8,614 nucleotides of DNA from UBA668 sp041178405 (GCA_041178405.1 JBEGVK010000172.1:1-8614); one strand, 5' to 3'; positions 1 through 6,590 are shown, counted from the first letter of the stretch. Made by a program: numbers and translations. Notes: generated from the letters alone by a model not told the origin.

Positions 1-233
1 ACGCGGCGGTGGGCGGCGATCGCAGCGACATCGGCTCCCTTGTACGAGATCGTGCCGCTGCGGACGGTGGCGAGTCCGCAGATTGCCTTCAGCAGGGTGC
101 TCTTGCCGGCACCGTTGGCGCCAATGATCGACACGGTCTCGGCAGCGTCGACGTGGAGAGTGATGCCGAACAGCGCCTGGAAGTCGCCGTAGACGACGTC
201 GACGCCGTCGACCCGCAGCATTGCGTCGGCCAT
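1..233 (-). CDS. livF: LivF-like branched-chain amino acid-type ABC transporter ATP-binding protein (N-terminal part, cut by window edge)
   Basis: Reading the minus strand from an ATG at 233 gives 77 codons running off the window edge. The start is MADAMLRVDGVDVVYGDFQA, followed by a Walker A motif GANGAGKST at residues 38-46 and then the ICGLATVRSGTISYKG stretch typical of LivF-type ATPases of HAAT importers. The protein would hydrolyse ATP on the inner face of the membrane to drive solute uptake. Its ATG shares one base with the TGA of the upstream livG-like gene (TGATG), so the two are translationally coupled. A purine-rich GAAGGCGGG lies just upstream inside the livG end. About two thirds of the usual ~235-residue protein is missing beyond the window, including Walker B and the signature motif. 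The substrate is unknown: these families also import amides, urea and aromatic acids. Confidence 0.9.
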   Translation of the reverse strand, partial: MADAMLRVDGVDVVYGDFQALFGITLHVDAAETVSIIGANGAGKSTLLKAICGLATVRSGTISYKGADVAAIAAHRR

Positions 234-970
234 CAGCCCGCCTTCCCCTCGAGTTCGTCGCCAAGGTAGACGGAGCGAACCGCATCGGAGCTCATGACCT
301 CGTGCGGATCGCCCTCGATGAGCTTGCGTCCTGCGTCGACTGCCATCATCCGATCGACGACTCGAAGCAGGGCGTGCATGATGTGCTCGATCCACACGAT
401 GGTGACGCCGGTCGAGCGGATCGACTTGATGGTGTCGACGAGTTCGAGCACCTCGGCCTCGGTGAGCCCGCCGGCGATCTCGTCGAGCAGCAGCAGTCGT
501 GGCTGGGTGGCGAGCGCTCGCGCCAGCTCGAGGCGCTTGCGGTCGAGCAGGGTGAGCGCCCCCGCAACGACGTTGGCCTTGTCGAGCAGCCGCGACTGCT
601 CGAGCGCGGCGACGGCCGCCGCCTCCGGACTCGAGGTCCGGAGGCGGTCGGCCGAGCCGAATGTGCTGCCGACGAGGACGTTCTCGAACACCGTGAGTCC
701 CTCGAATGGTCGCGGGATCTGCGCGGTGCGGCCGATGCCCCGCCTGCATCGCTGGTGCGCTGGCATCGAGGCGATCTCGGTGCCGTCGAGCAGGATGCGT
801 CCGCTGTCAGAGCGATGGTCGCCCGACACGAGGCTGAGCAGCGTTGTCTTGCCGGCGCCGTTGGGCCCCACGATCCCCAGTGCCTCGCCTTCCGTCAACT
901 GGAAGGAGAAGTCGTGGATGACCTGGAGTCCGCCGAAGCGCTTGGAGACGTCGATGACGTCGAGCAGCAT
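233..970 (-). CDS. livG: LivG-like branched-chain amino acid-type ABC transporter ATP-binding protein
   Basis: The protein has 245 residues, the usual length of LivG-type ATPases. Walker A is GPNGAGKTT at residues 35-43. The Q-loop Gln is at 84 in GRTAQIPRPF, with the LivG-typical FEGLTVFENVLVG after it. Walker B is RLLLLDE at 158-164, and the H-loop His is 196 in WIEHIMHAL. Two motifs depart from the general ABC consensus. The signature reads LTLLDRKRLELARA (139-152) instead of LSGGQ..R, and Walker B is followed by IAGGLTEAE instead of PxxGLD. I believe similar variants occur in a HAAT subgroup, so this is probably a functional subfamily rather than decay. It would form the ATPase pair with the following LivF-like protein beneath LivH/LivM-type permeases, which are not in view. 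Its start lies 7 bp after the stop of the solute-binding protein gene. No clear Shine-Dalgarno sequence is visible there, so translational coupling is likely. Confidence 0.9.
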   Translation of the reverse strand: MLLDVIDVSKRFGGLQVIHDFSFQLTEGEALGIVGPNGAGKTTLLSLVSGDHRSDSGRILLDGTEIASMPAHQRCRRGIGRTAQIPRPFEGLTVFENVLVGSTFGSADRLRTSSPEAAAVAALEQSRLLDKANVVAGALTLLDRKRLELARALATQPRLLLLDEIAGGLTEAEVLELVDTIKSIRSTGVTIVWIEHIMHALLRVVDRMMAVDAGRKLIEGDPHEVMSSDAVRSVYLGDELEGKAG

Positions 971-977
971 GGTGGTA

Positions 978-2399
978 TCAGGCGAGCGGCTTGAGCTCGC
1001 CGGTCAGCGGGATCTCAGGCGACAGGCTGTTGTTCGTCACCAGGAGATCGAACGGGTACTCGCCGCCGTCCTGCTTCTGCCACTGGCCGCCGACGAGCGA
1101 CGTGGTGGCGATGTTGCGGGGCAGGCCGTTGGCGCCGTACTTCAGCGGGCCGACGATCGTGTCGAGGTCGGTGGCCGCCGTGGCATCGGCGATCGCCTGC
1201 TTGTCGGTGCTGCCCGCACGGGCCAGCACGTCGAAGCACTCCTCGAACAGGGCGTGGGCGAAGCCGATGAACTGGGTCCACTGCTTGCCGGTCGCAGCCG
1301 TCCACGCCTCCGACAGCTCTGCTGCGGTGGCGCCGGTGAGCGAACTCGTGAACGGGTGGTCGGGCGTCCACCACACCTCACTGGCCAGGCCATCGCCGAT
1401 GTCGCCGAGGGCCTCGACCGCCGACGAGAACAGCACGGCCTTGGCCATCGTGACGAGCTTCGGGTTGAAGCCCTGCTGCTTGGCCTGGGTCCAGAAGGTG
1501 GCGAAGTCGGGGGGCAGCGGAATGCCGACGACGATCTCGACACCCTCGTCCTTGAACTGGCCGATGATCGACGAGAAGTCGTCGGACAGCACCTGGAAGC
1601 GGCCCGGATCCACCACGGTGTAGCCGGCACCGGCGGCGCCGGCCGGGAAGCCGAGGTTCGGGTCGGCGAGGGCGTTGCCGTCGGGGTCGTTGCCGCACAG
1701 CAGACCGATCTTCTTGTTCGTCTCGACCGAGTTCCACATCTCGACGAACACTCCGACGAGCTGGTCGGCACCCCAGAAGAAGTGGTACGTCCAGTCGAAG
1801 CCCACCGCCGGGTCGCCGCCGCGTCCGAGGAAGTACGGCTGCCATGGCGCCAGCGTCGAGAGGCACGGCACGCCGTTGGCCTCGCACTGGTCGGCCACCG
1901 GGTTGATCATCTCCGGCGTCGCGATCGACAGGATCAGGTCGACACCGTCGTCGAGGATGAGCTCGCTGGCGCGGGCTGCCGCCGTATCGGAGTTCGACTC
2001 GATGTCCTTGAAGATGATCTCGACCTTGTAGCTCTTGTCGCCGAGCATGAGGCCGTCCTCGGCGAGCTTGTTGACCTCGCTGAGGATGAACTCGTTCGCC
2101 TCGCCGAAGCCGGCGAGTGCTCCGGTGACCGGTGCGGTGAAGCCGATCTTGATCGTGCCGTCGCCGCCGCCGCCGCCGAAGACGGCTGCGTTGCCGAAGC
2201 CACCGCCGCCGCCTGACGGCATCGTGGTGTCGGCACCGCCACCGGACGTCGTGTCGACGCCGCCCCCGTCGGTGGTGTCGGTGGCGTCCTCGCCGCCGCA
2301 CGAGGCGAGGAATGCGGCCACGGCGGCACCGCCGCCCATTGCCAGCACCATTCGGCGGCTGACCACCGGCCGCACCGGCTGGTTGTCTTGCTGTTCCAT
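978..2399 (-). CDS. ABC transporter solute-binding lipoprotein (type 1 periplasmic-binding fold, LivK-like) with Tat-type signal
   Basis: From the ATG at 2399 the product is 473 residues. I prefer this start because GGGGGA sits 5-6 nt upstream. An in-frame ATG at 2411 adds four residues and a further upstream one adds 23, both with poorer ribosome sites. The N-terminus has a twin-arginine motif SRRMVL (R15-R16), a hydrophobic stretch AMGGGAAVAAF and a lipobox LASC with Cys34 as the predicted lipidation site, so export by the Tat pathway and membrane anchoring are likely. Residues 35-81 form a low-complexity Gly/Asp/Thr tether. The ligand-binding domain starts at GTIKIGFTAPVTGALAGFGE and resembles Peripla_BP_6 proteins of HAAT importers. 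It is the first transporter component of the operon, 49 bp after the GntR gene and 7 bp before the livG-like gene. The ligand cannot be inferred: LivK-like proteins bind amino acids, amides or aromatic acids. Confidence 0.9.
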   Translation of the reverse strand: MEQQDNQPVRPVVSRRMVLAMGGGAAVAAFLASCGGEDATDTTDGGGVDTTSGGGADTTMPSGGGGGFGNAAVFGGGGGDGTIKIGFTAPVTGALAGFGEANEFILSEVNKLAEDGLMLGDKSYKVEIIFKDIESNSDTAAARASELILDDGVDLILSIATPEMINPVADQCEANGVPCLSTLAPWQPYFLGRGGDPAVGFDWTYHFFWGADQLVGVFVEMWNSVETNKKIGLLCGNDPDGNALADPNLGFPAGAAGAGYTVVDPGRFQVLSDDFSSIIGQFKDEGVEIVVGIPLPPDFATFWTQAKQQGFNPKLVTMAKAVLFSSAVEALGDIGDGLASEVWWTPDHPFTSSLTGATAAELSEAWTAATGKQWTQFIGFAHALFEECFDVLARAGSTDKQAIADATAATDLDTIVGPLKYGANGLPRNIATTSLVGGQWQKQDGGEYPFDLLVTNNSLSPEIPLTGELKPLA

Positions 2400-2415
2400 T
2401 GGATCCCCCATCTTT

Positions 2416-2449
2416 GTGGTTCGGTGTGGCCGCGAGGCCGTGGTTCGGT
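2416..2449 (-). repeat. Direct repeat GTGGTTCGGT x2 flanking a small hairpin in the leader between the GntR and solute-binding protein genes
   Basis: The plus strand carries GTGGTTCGGT at 2416-2425 and again, identically, at 2440-2449, start-to-start 24 bp. Between them is GGCC-GCGA-GGCC (2428-2439), a 4-bp-stem hairpin. One copy abuts the GntR stop codon and the other lies close to the ribosome site of the solute-binding protein gene. This fills almost the whole 49-bp gap. It could be a pair of regulator half-sites, a processing element, or chance in GC-rich DNA. The repeat itself is seen directly; its function is unknown. Confidence 0.45.
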
Positions 2450-3174
2450 CAGCCAGCCGGGTGTGCACCCTGCTGGTCGGCCCGATCTATGAGCAGCCGC
2501 GCCGTGTGGCGCAGGTGCTGTTCGAGCAGGCTCACGGCCAGCTCGGTGTCGCGCGCGAGCACCGCATCGGCGAGCGCCTTGTGCTCGGCGTTGGTGTCGC
2601 GCGGGTTCTTCGACTGCGCCGACCAGTGCCGGTAGAGCTCGGACGCGTCGCGCAGCGCCGTGGCAGTGGCGCGGATGCGCTGGTTCGGGCAGGCCGCATA
2701 GAGCGCTGCGTGAAAGCGGGCGTGGGCAGCGGTCCAGTCCTCGGCAAGTGCGCCGCCGTCGTCAGTGACGAACCCACTGCCGTTCGAGGGCTCGGCACCG
2801 GAGTCGCCGACACCCATCGGCGTGCGCTCGAGCGCATAGAAGGCGGCGACGATCTCGCTCTCCCACGCCAGGTCGCCGTGTGCGATCGCGTAGCGCAGCG
2901 CAAGGCCCTCGATCTCGCAGCGCGCCGTGGTGAGGTCGCGCAAGTCGTCGACCGAGAGCGCCTGCACGCGGAATCCCTGCTGGGGCTCATTGGTGACGAG
3001 ACCCTGCTCGGCGAGGCGATGGAGCGCCTCGCGCAGCGCCCCCATGCTGGCGCCGTAGCGCTCGGTGAGGTCGGCGAACGGCAGCCGGGCACCGGGCTCG
3101 AGCCGGCCGCTGAGGATGTCGGCGCGCAACGAGCCGTACACCTGCTCGGTGCGAGTCACAGCGCGGGCCCCCAT
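2449..3174 (-). CDS. GntR-family transcriptional regulator, FadR subfamily (FCD domain)
   Basis: From the ATG at 3174 the protein has 241 residues. A GGAT lies 6 nt upstream, and the start places the winged-helix domain right at the N-terminus. A longer start at 3192 would add six residues with no usable ribosome site. Residues 8-72 form the GntR winged helix (QVYGSLRADILSGRLEPGARL, then LTERYGASMGALREALHRLAEQGLV and a PQQGFRV wing). Residues ~75-235 are the helical FCD effector domain. Its metal-binding histidines are visible as H155 (RFHAALYAAC), H198 (AEHKALADA) and H220 (EQHLRHTA). The usual Asp (or Asn) four residues before the first His is His151 here. A Gly/Ser/Asp-rich insertion occupies ~120-145. 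Such proteins usually sense small carboxylic or aromatic acids. It is co-directional with the transporter genes 49 bp downstream and divergent from the extradiol dioxygenase operon, so it may control either or both. Confidence 0.88.
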   Translation of the reverse strand: MGARAVTRTEQVYGSLRADILSGRLEPGARLPFADLTERYGASMGALREALHRLAEQGLVTNEPQQGFRVQALSVDDLRDLTTARCEIEGLALRYAIAHGDLAWESEIVAAFYALERTPMGVGDSGAEPSNGSGFVTDDGGALAEDWTAAHARFHAALYAACPNQRIRATATALRDASELYRHWSAQSKNPRDTNAEHKALADAVLARDTELAVSLLEQHLRHTARLLIDRADQQGAHPAG

Positions 3175-3222
3175 GCGAAAATCCAAACACATTCCGAAAC
3201 GAAACGCAATGTCGAAATTTGC

Positions 3223-3251
3223 TTGACGTATCGAAAGGCTCGGTCAACAAT
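3223..3251 (+). promoter_or_regulatory. Predicted sigma-70-type promoter for the dioxygenase-FAH operon
   Basis: TTGACG at 3223-3228 is a good -35 box, and AACAAT at 3246-3251 matches TATAAT at four of six positions. The spacer is 17 bp. Transcription would begin near 3258, giving a leader of roughly 107 nt. The -10 overlaps the right arm of the TTGAC/GTCAA inverted repeat, so a protein bound there would block RNA polymerase. This is inferred from the sequence pattern only. Confidence 0.45.
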
Positions 3252-3353
3252 GGCGCCGACGGTCCGCCACCGGCTGCGCTGCCCATCGGGCAACGACTCG
3301 ACTGGTGCCCCGGTCCGCCGCACATCACCTGCGCCACCCCATCGGCGCCCGAG

Positions 3354-3360
3354 AAGGAGG
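3354..3360 (+). promoter_or_regulatory. Ribosome binding site AAGGAGG of the extradiol dioxygenase gene
   Basis: A full AAGGAGG ends 4 nt before the ATG at 3365. This fixes the start there rather than at an upstream in-frame GTG at 3305, which has no comparable site and would add 20 residues lying before the conserved N-terminal domain. Confidence 0.85.
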
Positions 3361-3364
3361 AACC

Positions 3365-4300
3365 ATGGCCCTGCACGGAATGGCCGAGATCACGCTGGGC
3401 GTGCCCGACGTGGCGGCGACCCAGGCGTTCTACAACCAGTTCGGCCTCGCCACGAGCGCCCCCGGCGTGCTCGCCACCGCCAACGGCGGCGACCAGATGC
3501 GACTCGTGCAGCGCTCCTACCGCCACCTCGTCGAGTACGTGCTGGCGGCCGACGACGCCGACGACCTCTCCCGCATCGCTGCCGCTGCTGCCGCCCACGA
3601 CCTGGCCGTCAGCACGCACGACGACGGCAGCATCTCGGTCGTCGACCCGATCTGCGGCATCCGCGCCCGGGTCGCCGTGCGTCCGCGCATCCAGCTGCAG
3701 CCGTACGAGTCGCCGACGATGAACACTCCGGGCCACGTCGCACGGGTCAACGACCGCGCCCCGGCGATCTTCGAGGCCGGCCCCGCCCAGCCGCGCAAGC
3801 TCGGCCACGTCCTGTACGCCACCCCCGACCTCGCCGGCAGCATGAAGTTCCTCTGCGACGTCCTCGGCTTCAAGGTGAGCGACACCTCGGAGGGCATCAT
3901 CGCCTTCCTGCGCTGCAGCGACGACCACCACAACATCGGCATGACGCAGGCACCGCTGCACTTCTTCCACCACTCGTCGTGGATGGTGAACGACGTCGAC
4001 GAGATCGGCAAGGGTGCCCAGAACCTGCTGGCGGGCGACCCGAGCCGCAGCGTCTGGGGTCTCGGCCGCCACTTCCTCGGCTCGAACCTGTTCTGGTACT
4101 TCCGCGACCCGGTGGGCAACTACGCCGAGTACTACGCCGACCTCGACCAGATCCCCAGCGCCGCCGACTGGGAGGCCCGCAACTGGGCTCCCGACAAGTC
4201 GCTGTACGCCTGGGGACCGCCCCCGCCGCCCGAGTTCCTCGAGCCCCGCGACCTCGCCGACATCGCCGCCGGCCAGGCCGCTGCGAAGGCGGGATCATGA
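3365..4300 (+). CDS. Type I extradiol ring-cleavage dioxygenase (two-domain VOC fold, 2,3-dihydroxybiphenyl/homoprotocatechuate dioxygenase type)
   Basis: The protein has 311 residues, close to the ~290-320 of the two-domain class. Residues 1-~110 are the N-terminal VOC repeat (MAEITLGVPDVAATQAFYNQ), which lacks metal ligands as usual. Residues ~145-260 are the catalytic repeat. By comparison with homoprotocatechuate 2,3-dioxygenase, the metal ligands are H148 (LGHVLYATPD), H203 (FHHSSWMVND) and E255 (NYAEYYADLD). The second-sphere residues correspond to H188/H189 (DDHHNIG), H236 (GRHFLGSN) and Y245 (FWYFRDP). It would open a catechol-type ring next to the hydroxyl groups using Fe(II) (or Mn) and O2, in the cytoplasm. 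Its stop overlaps the next gene's start (ATGA), coupling it to an FAH-family protein that could process the ring-opened product. The tail after ~265, with a Pro-rich GPPPPPEF segment, is distinctive. The exact substrate is not readable. Confidence 0.88.
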   Translation: MALHGMAEITLGVPDVAATQAFYNQFGLATSAPGVLATANGGDQMRLVQRSYRHLVEYVLAADDADDLSRIAAAAAAHDLAVSTHDDGSISVVDPICGIRARVAVRPRIQLQPYESPTMNTPGHVARVNDRAPAIFEAGPAQPRKLGHVLYATPDLAGSMKFLCDVLGFKVSDTSEGIIAFLRCSDDHHNIGMTQAPLHFFHHSSWMVNDVDEIGKGAQNLLAGDPSRSVWGLGRHFLGSNLFWYFRDPVGNYAEYYADLDQIPSAADWEARNWAPDKSLYAWGPPPPPEFLEPRDLADIAAGQAAAKAGS

Positions 4301-5151
4301 AGATCGCCAGGTTCACCCACGCCGGATCCACGCGTCTCGGCATCGTCGACGGCGACGCCGTCATCGACGTCGGCTCAGCCGACCCGTCGCTGCCGGCCGA
4401 CCTCGGAACGCTCATCGCTGCCGGTCGACTCGGCGAGATCGGCACGAAGTCCGGTGGTGCCAGCCGACTCCCGCTCGCCGACGTTCGGCTCGAGGCTCCG
4501 ATCCCGACGCCCCCCAACTTCATCGCCATCGGCCTCAACTACGCCGACCATGTGAAGGAGAGCGGCATGAACAAGCCGGCGATGCCGGTGGTGTTCAACA
4601 AGCAGGTCACGTGCATCACCGGCCCCCATGATCCGGTCGAGGTGCCGACGAAGGCTCCGTCTCAGGTCGACTACGAGGGCGAACTCGGCGTCGTGATCGG
4701 CACCCGCTGCCGGAACGTCAGCAAGGAGCGCGCCCACGAGGTGGTCGCGGGCTACCTGGTGGTGAACGACGTGTCGGTGCGCGACTGGCAGCTCGCCACG
4801 CCCACCATGACGATGGGCAAGGGCTGGGACACCCACGGACCCATCGGCCCGTGGATGGTGACCGCCGACGAGACCCCCGACCCGCACGACCTGCGCATCC
4901 GCACCTGGGTCGACGGCGACCTTCGCCAGGACGAGAGCACGGCGCTGATGCTGAACAACTGCTGGGAGCTCATCGAGTTCCTCAGCACGGCATTCACGCT
5001 GCTGCCCGGCACGATCATCGCCACGGGTACTCCGGCGGGCGTGGGCTTCAAGATGCAACCCTCAGGCTGCGTGAACCCGGGCTCGACCGTGCGGATCGAG
5101 ATCGAGAAGATCGGCGTCATCGAGAACCCGTTCATCGCACAGCCCGCCTGA
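4297..5151 (+). CDS. Fumarylacetoacetate hydrolase (FAH) family protein, C-C hydrolase/isomerase of aromatic catabolism
   Basis: The protein has 284 residues and starts at an ATG overlapping the dioxygenase stop by four bases (ATGA), with GAAGG 7 nt upstream. The ~60-residue N-terminal region leads into the FAH domain. Conserved sites are visible: the NYADHVKESG motif with H85, the metal ligands E127 and E129 in VDYEGELGVVIG and D158 in VVNDVSVRD, K175 in MGKGWDTHGPIGP, and TGTPAGVG at 243-250. Members include 2-hydroxyhepta-2,4-diene-1,7-dioate isomerase, acylpyruvases and 2-keto-4-pentenoate hydratase-like proteins, all Mg/Mn-dependent and cytoplasmic. Coupling to an extradiol dioxygenase suggests that it acts on the meta-cleavage product, by hydrolysis, isomerisation or hydration. 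Residues alone do not separate these. The gene ends 18 bp before a strong hairpin. Confidence 0.88.
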   Translation: MKIARFTHAGSTRLGIVDGDAVIDVGSADPSLPADLGTLIAAGRLGEIGTKSGGASRLPLADVRLEAPIPTPPNFIAIGLNYADHVKESGMNKPAMPVVFNKQVTCITGPHDPVEVPTKAPSQVDYEGELGVVIGTRCRNVSKERAHEVVAGYLVVNDVSVRDWQLATPTMTMGKGWDTHGPIGPWMVTADETPDPHDLRIRTWVDGDLRQDESTALMLNNCWELIEFLSTAFTLLPGTIIATGTPAGVGFKMQPSGCVNPGSTVRIEIEKIGVIENPFIAQPA

Positions 5152-5168
5152 CGGGCGCAGCATCTCCT

Positions 5169-5196
5169 CAGGGCCGGCCCTCCGGGGCCGGCCCTG
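5169..5196 (+). terminator. GC-rich hairpin after the FAH gene, likely transcription terminator
   Basis: A perfect 12-bp inverted repeat (arm CAGGGCCGGCCC at 5169-5180, partner at 5185-5196) with a 4-nt loop TCCG begins 18 bp after the FAH stop codon. It is followed by TCGCGTCTGTCTGCT rather than a run of T, as is common for hairpin terminators in high-GC actinobacteria. It would end the dioxygenase-FAH transcript. Being symmetric, it could also act on the opposing transcript. Confidence 0.7.
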
Positions 5197-5244
5197 TCGC
5201 GTCTGTCTGCTGCCAGCCCGTTGCGCTGACACCGCAGACGCGAA

Positions 5245-5273
5245 CGGGCCCGGTGCCAGCGGCACCGGGCCCG
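5245..5273 (-). terminator. GC-rich hairpin after the monooxygenase gene, likely transcription terminator
   Basis: A perfect 13-bp inverted repeat (CGGGCCCGGTGCC at 5245-5257, partner at 5261-5273) with a 3-nt loop AGC lies 31 bp beyond the stop of the minus-strand monooxygenase gene. There is no clear U-tract on the minus strand (TTCGCGTCTGC follows). With the hairpin at 5169-5196 it makes one stem-loop per convergent operon. Confidence 0.68.
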
Positions 5274-5304
5274 CATCGCGCGTGATGCGCCGACCGCGTC
5301 GGGA

Positions 5305-6498
5305 TCAGATGAGCGGCGTGTTCGGCTCGAGGCCGAGCACGATGCGCCCGTAGAGCTCCTGGTTGGTCTCGAGGTTCAGCAGACCGTGCTGGTTGATGGC
5401 ACGCAGGTCGGCCACAGCCCGGGTGAGCGGGCTTGCGAGACGGATGCCCGATGCGCCGCTGGCGTGGAACAGGATCTCGACACCCTCGAGGCAGCGGCGC
5501 ACCCCCTGTGCACAGTCGAGCCGCATGCGGGCCTTGGTGGCGAACGGCAGTTCGCGGCCCTCGCGTGCGGCAGCGTCGATCTGGTCGGCGCAATGCAGCA
5601 GCAGCAACTCGCCCTCGTGGATGAGCATCGCTGCATTGCCCGCCTGGATGTGGGTGACCGGGTGGGCGTACTGGTCGTCGGCCGTGTAGGCGATCGTCTT
5701 GCCGCGGACGAGGTTGGGGAACTCGGCGAGCGCGGCGCGGGCGATGCCCACCGCCGAGCCGCACAGGGCGAGCGACAGCACGGGCACCGGCGCGCAGTGC
5801 ATGTTCCACTCGTCGTAGGCGGCAAGTCCGGGGCTGCCGCCCATGATGAGGCCGGGCAGCGACAGGAACCGGTGCTCGGGGATGAAGAGGTCGTCGACCT
5901 TCACCGAGCACGAGCCGGTGCCCGTGAGGCCGTTCACGAACCAGTCGTCGAGCTGAGTGACGGCCTCGGTGGGAACGAGGAAGTCGCCCTCGTCGAGGAC
6001 GTCGCCGACCGGGTTCTTCACCACACCGCCGAGGAGGAGCCACTGGCTCACCTGGTTGCCGGAGGCGAACGGCCAGAAGCCGCTGAGGCGGTAGCCGCCG
6101 TCGACCTTCACCGCCGAGCCGCGTGGCCCGATGACGGCCGACACGACGTTGTCGGGGTTGCCGTAGGCGTCGTCCTGCGCGCCGGTCGGGAAGTGCGAGA
6201 GCACCCACGAGTGGGCCTGCACCACGCCGGCCACCCAGCCCGTGCTGCCGCACCCCTCGGACAGGGCGGCGATCACCTCGACGTGGGTACGCATGCTGAA
6301 GCCAAAGCCGCCGTTGCGCACGCTCTGAATGGTCTTCAGCGAGCCCGCCTCGCGCATCAGGTCGATGTTCTCCTGCGGGACTCGCCGCAGGGCGGCGGTC
6401 TCGGCAGCACGCTCCTTCAGCGCCGGGATGATTGCGCGCGTGCGGGCGATGTGCTCGGCCTCGGCCTGAGTGTGGGCCTGAGTGTCGATCATGGTCAT
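5305..6498 (-). CDS. Flavin-dependent monooxygenase, group D (HsaA/HpaB-type, acyl-CoA dehydrogenase fold), oxygenase component
   Basis: From the ATG at 6498 the protein has 397 residues, about the length of HsaA-type oxygenases. A GGAGGA lies 7 nt upstream. A second ATG at 6492 would remove only two residues, and the open frame extends 16 codons upstream without a better site. Features in order: an Acyl-CoA_dh_N-like helical region (~15-110, with EGCGSTGWVAGVVQAHSWVL at 81-100), a middle domain with SGFWPFASG (139-147) and LTGTGSCSVKVDDLFIPEHR (191-210), and an Acyl-CoA_dh_2-like C-terminal helical domain. These are hallmarks of two-component phenol hydroxylases that use reduced flavin and O2 to add an ortho or para hydroxyl. 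Examples are 3-HSA hydroxylase, chlorophenol monooxygenases and resorcinol hydroxylase. A partner flavin reductase is needed and is absent from this window. The gene is divergent from the TetR gene and so probably under its control. A true acyl-CoA dehydrogenase is less likely given these motifs. Confidence 0.85.
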   Translation of the reverse strand: MTMIDTQAHTQAEAEHIARTRAIIPALKERAAETAALRRVPQENIDLMREAGSLKTIQSVRNGGFGFSMRTHVEVIAALSEGCGSTGWVAGVVQAHSWVLSHFPTGAQDDAYGNPDNVVSAVIGPRGSAVKVDGGYRLSGFWPFASGNQVSQWLLLGGVVKNPVGDVLDEGDFLVPTEAVTQLDDWFVNGLTGTGSCSVKVDDLFIPEHRFLSLPGLIMGGSPGLAAYDEWNMHCAPVPVLSLALCGSAVGIARAALAEFPNLVRGKTIAYTADDQYAHPVTHIQAGNAAMLIHEGELLLLHCADQIDAAAREGRELPFATKARMRLDCAQGVRRCLEGVEILFHASGASGIRLASPLTRAVADLRAINQHGLLNLETNQELYGRIVLGLEPNTPLI

Positions 6499-6505
6499 GT
6501 GGTCA

Positions 6506-6511
6506 TCCTCC
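6506..6511 (-). promoter_or_regulatory. Ribosome binding site GGAGGA of the monooxygenase gene
   Basis: On the minus strand GGAGGA lies 7 nt before the ATG at 6498. It supports that start over the longer upstream reading (to 6546), whose extra 16 residues would span this site. Confidence 0.8.
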
Positions 6512-6590
6512 AAGGTAGGAGAGCACCCGACGACGTGAACCCCCACACGTCGGGCACCCGGACTGGGTACTGGGCGCTGCTGCGCAGATG

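Larger units (their letters stand above)
3175..3364. promoter_or_regulatory. Divergent intergenic control region between the GntR and extradiol dioxygenase genes
   Basis: This 190-bp gap separates two genes read in opposite directions. The part near the GntR start (3175-3237) is markedly AT-richer than the coding DNA and contains several GAAA-rich stretches. An inverted repeat TTGAC (3223-3227), 15 bp, GTCAA (3243-3247) is present and could bind a dimeric regulator. The rest (about 3258-3364) would be the dioxygenase mRNA leader. It contains a 5-bp hairpin TGCCC-ATC-GGGCA (3280-3292) and 8-base complementary stretches GGCGCCGA (3252-3259) and TCGGCGCC (3342-3349). A minus-strand promoter for the GntR gene must lie here, but I see no convincing -10 box for it. 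Confidence 0.6.

Noticed and set aside
294..2216. Plus-strand open reading frame of 640 codons antisense to the LivG-like and solute-binding protein genes
   Set aside because: Its translation is low-complexity Arg/Ala/Ser/Val/Glu-rich with no recognisable motif, while the opposite strand encodes clear conserved proteins.
2159..2280. GGC/GCC-rich tandem triplets as a possible repeat element
   Set aside because: They encode the Gly/Asp/Thr-rich tether behind the lipobox of the solute-binding protein, a normal feature of such lipoproteins.
3305..3364. Upstream GTG start for the extradiol dioxygenase
   Set aside because: The added 20 residues show no conservation pattern, there is no ribosome site before the GTG, and a full AAGGAGG lies before the ATG at 3365.
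2035..4296. Very long plus-strand open reading frame (over 1,000 codons) running into the FAH gene
   Set aside because: Only its last part (from the ATG at 4297) matches a protein family. The rest is antisense to the solute-binding and GntR genes and overlaps the dioxygenase in another frame, an artefact of few stop codons in GC-rich DNA.
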